Positions 58,353 through 64,000 of a stretch of 64,000 bases of DNA are shown here, piece after piece. Position numbers and translations under genes: made by a program. The DNA comes from Haloechinothrix halophila YIM 93223 (GTDB lineage: Bacteria; Actinomycetota; Actinomycetes; Mycobacteriales; Pseudonocardiaceae): NCBI RefSeq assembly GCF_000504245.1, contig NZ_KI632509.1:1-64000 (forward strand), written 5' to 3'. How positions within the stretch are numbered: position 1 is the stretch's first letter; every line of letters starts with the position of its first letter. The notes below the pieces were generated by a model, which was not told where the DNA came from, did no database searches, and worked only from the letters and a program-made list of their open reading frames with translations.

Positions 58353-58436
58353 GTGACGAACACGCCTCGGGAAACGCGCCACACAGCGTCCTTGGTGACG
58401 AACACGGCGTCCGCAACACGGGACACGATGTCAGCG
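58353..58436 (-). repeat. Inverted copy of the 21-bp GACGCYGTGT repeat, four units
   Basis: Units start at 58353, 58374, 58395 and 58416 on the + strand, and each reads as GACGCCGTGTTCGTCAC-like sequence on the minus strand. Units 1 and 3 share GTGACGAACACG exactly, 42 bp apart. The last unit runs into the dnaE2 stop codon region. The family also follows sdhB and the sen permease. Confidence 0.75.
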
Positions 58437-61400
58437 GAAGTCGCGGGACTTCGTGGGGGCGCGGACGTCGAGGTGCTGGAGCCGGTCGGCGAGGACGCTG
58501 ACCACGCCCGTGCCGTGGTCAGCGTGCTCGACAACGCCCCGGACCAGCAGCGCCGGACTCGACCGCGCCACCTTCCGGTAGCGAGACCACAGCCCCGGCG
58601 AGCAGACCACGTTAACCATGCCCGTCTCGTCCTCGATGTTGAGGAACGTGACGCCGCTCGCGGTCGCGGGCCGCTGGCGATGGGTCACCGCACCGCCGAT
58701 GAGCACCCTGGTGCCGTGCGGCACCTCAACGAGCTGCGCGGCGGGCACGACCCCGAGCCGATTCAGTCGATCACGGAGGAACTGCGTGGGGAAGCTGTCG
58801 GGTGAGATCCCCATCGCCCACACGTCCGCCACCGCGCGGTCCTTGTCGTCCATCCCGGGAAGCGGCGGCGCATCCACACCGACGCCACTGCCTGGCAGTT
58901 TCTCCGGCCGTTCTGTCGCGACCGCGCCCGCCGCCCACAGTGCTTGCCGACGGTCCTGTTCGAAGCAGACGAACGCGCCCGCCGTCGCCAGTGCCTCGAC
59001 CTGCGGTGTGCGCAGCCGGACCCGACGAGCCAGATCGGCCATACTGGCGAACGCCCCGCCGCGCTGCCGTTCCTCGACGATCTGCTCCGCCACCCGCTGC
59101 CCGATGGTGCGCACTGCGGCCAGCCCGATCCGCACCGCAGGCGTCGCGTCGTCCGCTGAGACCGGCTCCAGAGTGGCGTGCGCCAGGCTGACATTGATGC
59201 AGGCACCGCGGACGGTCACACCGTGTCTGCGCGCGTCGGCGACCAACGACTGCGGCGAGTAGAACCCCATCGGCTGCGCCCGCAACAGCGCCGCGCAGAA
59301 GGCGGCCGGGTGGTAGTACTTGAAATATGCGCTGGTGAAGACCAAGTAGGCGAAGCTGAGCGCGTGGCTTTCCGGGAAGCCGAAGTTGGCGAAGGCCAGC
59401 AGCTTGTCGTAGATCCGCTCGGCGACGTCGCGCGGCACACCATTGTCGGCCGCCCCGTCGCGGAAACGCTGCCGTAGCCCTTCCATCTTGCGCGCCGACC
59501 GTTTGGCACCCATCGCCCGGCGCAGTTCATCGGCCTCACCAGCGCTGAAACTGGCCACATCGACCGCGAGCTGCATCAGCTGTTCCTGAAACAACGGCAC
59601 GCCGTGCGTCTTCTCCAGCGCGTGCTCCGTCAGCGGATGGTCGTAGGTGATGGACTCTTCGCCGTTGTGTCTGCGGATATACGGGTGCACCGAGCCGCCC
59701 TGGATCGGACCCGGCCGGATCAGCGCGACCTCGACGGCGAGGTCGTACAGGCTGCGTGGTCTGAGCCGAGGCAACGTCGCCAACTGCGCCCGGCTTTCCA
59801 CCTGGAACACGCCAATGGCGTCGGCACGGCACAGCATGTCGTAGACGTTGGGGTCCTCCAGGTCGAGGTGCGCGAGGTCGATCTCGACGCCTTCGTGCTC
59901 GCGTACCAGCTCAACCGCGTACCGCACGGCGGAGAGCATGCCGAGTCCGAGCAGGTCGAATTTGACAAGGCCCGCCGCAGCACAGTCGTCCTTGTCCCAC
60001 TGCAGCACGCTGCGATCGGCCATCCGCGCCCACTCCACGGGGCACACCTCGCTCACCGGACGGTCGGCGAGCACCATCCCGCCGGAGTGGATGCTGAGGT
60101 GGCGGGGGAAGTCACCCAGCTCGTTGGCCAGCGCGACGACAGACTCCGGAATGTCGTCGTCTGCATGGGACCGTGACGACGACCAACGGTCGATCTGCTT
60201 GCTCCAGGCGTCCTGCTGGCCCGGCGAGTAGCCGAATGCCCCCGCGATGTCGCGCACCGCAGAGCGCGCCCGGTAGGTGATGACGTTGGCGACCTGCGCC
60301 GCCCGCAGCCTGCCGTGTTTGGCGTAGACGTACTGGATGACCTCCTCGCGGCGATCCGACTCGATATCGATGTCGATGTCGGGCGGCCCGTCCCGTTCGG
60401 AAGCGAGGAATCGCTCGAACAGCAACCCCCAGCGCACCGGGTCCACTTTGGTGACGCCAAGCGCGTAGCAGACCGCCGAGTTCGCGGCAGAACCCCTGCC
60501 CTGGCAGAGGATTCCGTTCTCGCGACAGAACCGGACAATGTCGGCGACGATCAGGAAGTAGCCGGGGAAGTTCAAATCGGTGATGATCTTCAGTTCACGT
60601 TCGAGCTGCTGGTAGGCCTCCGGGTTGGCATAGCGGTGACCGTAGTGCTGATACGCACCCTCGTAGGTCAGCCAGCGCAGGTAGCTGACCTCGGTATGAC
60701 CATCGGGGACGTCGAAGGGCGGCAACTCCGGAGCGACGAGCGTCAGGTCGAACGACAGCTCGACCCCAAGCAGCGCGGCACGCTGCACCGCGCCGGGATA
60801 ACGGGCGAACCTACGTTGCATCTCGGCTCCCGAGCGCAGATGCGCGCCCGCCGCAGGGGGTAGCCAGCCATCCATATCGTCGAGGCTGCGCCGCGCTCTG
60901 ATCGCGGCGAGCGCGGCGGCGAGACGCCCCCGGTGTGGTGTGGCGTAGTGCGCGACGGTGGTGGCCACCGTCGGCAGACCGAACTCAGCGGCGAGGGTGG
61001 CCATGTCGTCGTTGCGCCCGCCATCGGCGGGCAGACCGTTGTCGAACAGCTCAACGAAGACGTTGTCCTTACCGAACAGCTCGGTGAGCTGCCGCAGCCT
61101 GCCCGCCGCCGCGCGGTAACCGGCTGCCGGGTCGGTGTTAGACAGTGCTGAACGGACCGGTCCTTTACGGCATCCAGTCAGCACGACGCAGTCGCCCGCT
61201 ACCTGCTCGGCGACTTCGTCGATGCGGTAGATCGGTCTGCCCTTCTCGGCGCGGGTTCCGCCGTCGTGCCCGGCGAGCTGGCCCGCCGTGATGGCACGGC
61301 AGAGATTGGCGTAGCCGCGTTCGTTGCGCGCGAGCAGCAACAGGTGCTCACCCTCGGGGTCGGCGACGCCGTTTTGCGGGGAGGACAACCCCAAGCTCAG

Positions 61401-61784
61401 CTCGGCACCGTAGACGGTGCGCACGCCCAGCTCGTTCGCCGCCTGCGCGAACCGCACCACCCCGTACATGCCGTCATGATCGGTGAGCGCGATCGCGTCG
61501 AGTCCGAGCCGGGACGCCTCCTCGACCAGCTCCTCGGGATGGCTCGCACCGTCGAGAAAACTGAAGTTGGAGTGACAGTGCAGCTCGGCATAGGGCACCC
61601 GGCAGTCGCTGCCTGCTTGGCCTTCCGCCCGCAGGTCAGCGAGGTCGTCCGGCCGGAAGTAGCCCTCGCGACGGCGGGTCCACGCTGGGCTGTCCGAACC
61701 GTCCCCGATGACCTCGCGGTCGGAGCGCCCGGACAAGGTCCGCTCCAGCTCGGACCACCGCACCGGCGGATTGCTCCACCCCAT
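58431..61784 (-). CDS. dnaE2: Error-prone DNA polymerase III alpha subunit DnaE2
   Basis: A 1117-residue C-family polymerase. The N-terminal PHP domain has ELHCHSNFSFLDGASHP and ALTDHDGMYGVV. The palm has GSAANSAVCYALGVT and the catalytic PDIDIDIE. A C-terminal OB-fold (GGAVTHRQRPATASGVTF) follows. DnaE2 performs damage-tolerant synthesis together with ImuA' and ImuB. ATG at 61784 overlaps the imuB stop (ATGA). Most residues expected of an active polymerase are present. Confidence 0.95.
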   Translation of the reverse strand: MGWSNPPVRWSELERTLSGRSDREVIGDGSDSPAWTRRREGYFRPDDLADLRAEGQAGSDCRVPYAELHCHSNFSFLDGASHPEELVEEASRLGLDAIALTDHDGMYGVVRFAQAANELGVRTVYGAELSLGLSSPQNGVADPEGEHLLLLARNERGYANLCRAITAGQLAGHDGGTRAEKGRPIYRIDEVAEQVAGDCVVLTGCRKGPVRSALSNTDPAAGYRAAAGRLRQLTELFGKDNVFVELFDNGLPADGGRNDDMATLAAEFGLPTVATTVAHYATPHRGRLAAALAAIRARRSLDDMDGWLPPAAGAHLRSGAEMQRRFARYPGAVQRAALLGVELSFDLTLVAPELPPFDVPDGHTEVSYLRWLTYEGAYQHYGHRYANPEAYQQLERELKIITDLNFPGYFLIVADIVRFCRENGILCQGRGSAANSAVCYALGVTKVDPVRWGLLFERFLASERDGPPDIDIDIESDRREEVIQYVYAKHGRLRAAQVANVITYRARSAVRDIAGAFGYSPGQQDAWSKQIDRWSSSRSHADDDIPESVVALANELGDFPRHLSIHSGGMVLADRPVSEVCPVEWARMADRSVLQWDKDDCAAAGLVKFDLLGLGMLSAVRYAVELVREHEGVEIDLAHLDLEDPNVYDMLCRADAIGVFQVESRAQLATLPRLRPRSLYDLAVEVALIRPGPIQGGSVHPYIRRHNGEESITYDHPLTEHALEKTHGVPLFQEQLMQLAVDVASFSAGEADELRRAMGAKRSARKMEGLRQRFRDGAADNGVPRDVAERIYDKLLAFANFGFPESHALSFAYLVFTSAYFKYYHPAAFCAALLRAQPMGFYSPQSLVADARRHGVTVRGACINVSLAHATLEPVSADDATPAVRIGLAAVRTIGQRVAEQIVEERQRGGAFASMADLARRVRLRTPQVEALATAGAFVCFEQDRRQALWAAGAVATERPEKLPGSGVGVDAPPLPGMDDKDRAVADVWAMGISPDSFPTQFLRDRLNRLGVVPAAQLVEVPHGTRVLIGGAVTHRQRPATASGVTFLNIEDETGMVNVVCSPGLWSRYRKVARSSPALLVRGVVEHADHGTGVVSVLADRLQHLDVRAPTKSRDFR

Positions 61785-63385
61785 CAGGTGTACTCCCCTT
61801 CGATAATCCAGCGCGGCTGCGTGTGCGCTCGGAACTGCAACAACAGGGCGTCGCCCTGGTCGACGACGACCTGCACCCGTGCCCGTACGCCGTCGCCGCG
61901 CGGGTCCCACCAGCGTTCATCCACCGGCCAAGGCCCTGCCCAGCCGATGACCTGCCGCGCGGACCGGCCTGTCATCTCGATACGGCGTGGTGGTCTGGTC
62001 AGCTGGCTGCGCTCAGTCACAGCGATGGGACGACCCCGACTGTCGACCACGGTGATCTCGACCTGTTCGGTGAACACCGTGGCGGGCGACGGCGCTGGCA
62101 GCTTGCCTGGCCATGGACGTTCGTCGACGTCGTCACGCGGGTCGCCCCACGGCACCAGTCGCACCCGCTCGCCCGGCCCGCGCCCGCCCACGAGCACCGG
62201 AGTGGACACCGCGGTCTGGCCGAGCATCCCCTGCACCCGAACCAGGGCACGACCAGCGCGCTCGTCGGCTTCGTCGTCCCCACCGCCAGAACGCCACAAC
62301 CCGAGCTGCAGCTTGCTCGCGTCAACCAGCTCTTCCGGCCGCAGTCGCAGCTTCACGACCCCACTGTTCGGCCCGCTCGCGAGTCCGTCAGCTGGTGCGG
62401 CACGCAGCCAACTGTTGAACTGCCAGCGCACCCGGTCGGCGATACCGCCCTCGTTGACCGGTTCCGCACACCGCCAGGTGCGCGCCAACTCCTCACCGGT
62501 CTCGGTCACCGCGTAGATGCTGAGTCGTGTACAGGCAAGGTCGCGCTGGCCGAGCTCAGCGTGCAGCTTCTTGGCTAGTGTCTTTGCCACGAACGCCGCA
62601 GCATCGACCCTGTCGAGCGGTGGGTCGAACGTCTCGACCACCGCCAACTCCTCCGGCGGTGGTCGTCTGTCGATCGGTCGTTCGGACAGCCCGTGCGCGA
62701 GCCGGTGAGCGATCATGCCGACCCGCCCGAACCGCGAGGACACCGTCCGCTCCGACAACTCGGCGAACTGCCCAAGCGTGCGCAGCCCCAGTCGTCGCAG
62801 CAGGTCCACCAGCTCACCGTTATCCTCCATGGGCATGGCGCTGGCCAACTCGATGATCGGCAACGGGTCAAGGAACCGCGCGGCCGTCCCCGGCTCGACC
62901 ACCACACCCCTGCGGGCGGCGAGGACCGCGGTGAACAGCCCGTCCGCGATGCCGACCTGACATTCCAGTTCCGTCCTGCCTGACACGTGATCGACCATCC
63001 GCTCGACCAATTCGTGCTCACTACCGAAGTAGCTGACAGCACCTGCCGCAGGTACCGCGACGACGCCGGGCCGTACCACTTCGACCCCGACCACCAGCTC
63101 CTCCACGGCGGCGGCGACCGGCTCGAACAGCCGCGCATCTCGTGACGGATCCACTCCGAGCACAGCGAGATCAGGACAGCAGGACTGCGCCTCTCTGCGC
63201 CGCATTTCCCGGCGCACCCCGTTGCTCCGTGCCGTCGCCGAGCACGCGACGACCCGGTTCGCTGAGAACACCGCGGCGGGGTGATGCCCCGGAATCCCTG
63301 CGGCCACACTCGCCGCAGTAACCGGCCAATCCGGACACCACACCACCAGCAATCGGGTCGTTTCTTCCCCGGACAGCGCCCTCAC
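61784..63385 (-). CDS. imuB: ImuB, Y-family-like mutasome protein
   Basis: A 533-residue protein related to Y-family polymerases. It begins LLVVWCPDWPVTAA, with the acidic metal ligands of true Y-polymerases not conserved, as in known ImuB. The helix-hairpin region LRRLGLRTLGQFAEL is present, and the C-terminal tail carries little-finger and mutasome-contact sequence. ImuB links DnaE2 to the beta clamp. GTG at 63385 overlaps the imuA' stop (GTGA). Confidence 0.92.
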   Translation of the reverse strand: MRALSGEETTRLLVVWCPDWPVTAASVAAGIPGHHPAAVFSANRVVACSATARSNGVRREMRRREAQSCCPDLAVLGVDPSRDARLFEPVAAAVEELVVGVEVVRPGVVAVPAAGAVSYFGSEHELVERMVDHVSGRTELECQVGIADGLFTAVLAARRGVVVEPGTAARFLDPLPIIELASAMPMEDNGELVDLLRRLGLRTLGQFAELSERTVSSRFGRVGMIAHRLAHGLSERPIDRRPPPEELAVVETFDPPLDRVDAAAFVAKTLAKKLHAELGQRDLACTRLSIYAVTETGEELARTWRCAEPVNEGGIADRVRWQFNSWLRAAPADGLASGPNSGVVKLRLRPEELVDASKLQLGLWRSGGGDDEADERAGRALVRVQGMLGQTAVSTPVLVGGRGPGERVRLVPWGDPRDDVDERPWPGKLPAPSPATVFTEQVEITVVDSRGRPIAVTERSQLTRPPRRIEMTGRSARQVIGWAGPWPVDERWWDPRGDGVRARVQVVVDQGDALLLQFRAHTQPRWIIEGEYT

Positions 63386-64000
63386 CCCGCTTCCAGCATC
63401 GGTTCCGACTCCGTCTCACCTGGGCGAGCGAGCCGCCCCGCAGCCCCAGGCGCCAAGAGCCGCGCCGTCACGGGGCGCACCGCCGATCCCCTGCCGCTGG
63501 TGTGAACCGTGACCTCTCGCTCGCTCAAGAACCCGTGCCCAGACGTCCCCAGCCCGGACCACCGGCCTCCCTCACACCGCAACTCGACGTCAACTCCCGG
63601 CCAGGCCCCAGCCGAGATGAGCACAGCGCCCCGATGCCGTGCTCGTGCCGACAGTTGCCGCGCGGTGCGACCGTTCACCCCACGGCCGACGACGACGAGA
63701 TCCAGCCCATCCAGCAGCGCGGCGACGGCTGGCACGAGCTCGGCGCCAGGCGCAGGCACAAGAGCCAACCTGCTCACCTCGACGCCGAGCTCGGCCGCCG
63801 CTACCACCCCAAGGTCAGGCATCCCGACGACCGCTGCCCACGAGCCCCGTGCCGTGGCCTCGGACAGCAACGACAGCACCAGCAGCCGTGACCCGATCAC
63901 TGACACCGTGCTACCCCTGCGTAGTCCCCGGTGGGGCAGCACGTCCGTCAGTTCGGGCACCACGGGGAGCAGCTTCCCCACGGCCGTCGCCCCCGCAGCG
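63382..64000 (-). CDS. imuA': ImuA'-type mutasome protein (5' end outside window)
   Basis: At least 206 codons, open to the right edge. It resembles the RecA/SulA-like ImuA' family, with HRGLRRGSTVSVIG near the N-terminal part, GLDLVVVGRGVNGRTARQLSARAR and a C-terminal REVTVHTSG. A GTG at 63981 could be an internal start, but the frame continues upstream as AAGATAV. It heads imuA'-imuB-dnaE2, normally under LexA control, and the promoter with its LexA box lies outside the window. Confidence 0.85.
   Translation of the reverse strand, partial: AAGATAVGKLLPVVPELTDVLPHRGLRRGSTVSVIGSRLLVLSLLSEATARGSWAAVVGMPDLGVVAAAELGVEVSRLALVPAPGAELVPAVAALLDGLDLVVVGRGVNGRTARQLSARARHRGAVLISAGAWPGVDVELRCEGGRWSGLGTSGHGFLSEREVTVHTSGRGSAVRPVTARLLAPGAAGRLARPGETESEPMLEAG

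Overview
This is a high-GC actinobacterial chromosome segment. It carries F420 cofactor synthesis (fbiC), an LprG/P55 lipid-export pair, a mycoredoxin-like protein, a DNA-damage mutasome (imuA'-imuB-dnaE2) and an sdhCDAB/DD-carboxypeptidase block with Streptomyces-like gene order. The gene mix suggests the Pseudonocardiaceae or a close relative; the genus cannot be fixed from sequence alone.

Layout. 1-0.5 kb: truncated IS630-type transposase. 0.5-3.3 kb: gluconate locus (gntP, gntK, divergent gntR) with a palindromic operator. 3.3-10.5 kb: DUF1707 protein, CPA1 antiporter, upp, vapBC, P55/lprG and an AGCS symporter. 10.6-16 kb: Ski2-like helicase, an acidic protein and a coiled-coil protein. 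16.2-23.2 kb: six-gene nucleoside uptake and salvage operon (BMP lipoprotein, ATPase, two permeases, cdd, deoA). 23.6-27.1 kb: sdhCDAB, followed by a 21-bp tandem repeat. 27.4-33.7 kb: small membrane proteins, dacC, YihY and fbiC. 34-41 kb: accessory redox and metal-like region (Crp/Fnr regulator, DUF3179, MerT-like protein, mycoredoxin, disulfide reductase, DoxX). 41.1-48 kb: a five-gene operon convergent with selD. 48.2-50 kb: hipBA between two copies of a dispersed repeat. 50-55.7 kb: xthA interrupted by TGA, icd, a metallothionein-like protein, DUF1918, DUF3017, folD and a DMT permease. 55.9-58.3 kb: a TNT-domain toxin. 58.4-64 kb: dnaE2, imuB and imuA' (running off the end).

Most notable system. 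Genes at 41093-47963 look like a selenoneine (selenium analogue of ergothioneine) pathway: senA, an EgtB-like Se-C bond-forming enzyme; senB, a selenosugar synthase; and selD/senC, selenophosphate synthetase. Between senB and selD, in the senA operon, is a PhnD/PhnC/PhnE-like ABC importer whose two permease halves are fused. I infer that this is a dedicated selenium-oxyanion importer feeding the pathway. The selD leader can form two mutually exclusive hairpins.

Other points of interest are an in-frame TGA at a conserved Trp codon of xthA, hipB operators overlapping its start codon, two families of intergenic repeats, and a TNT toxin with no immunity gene beside it in this window.
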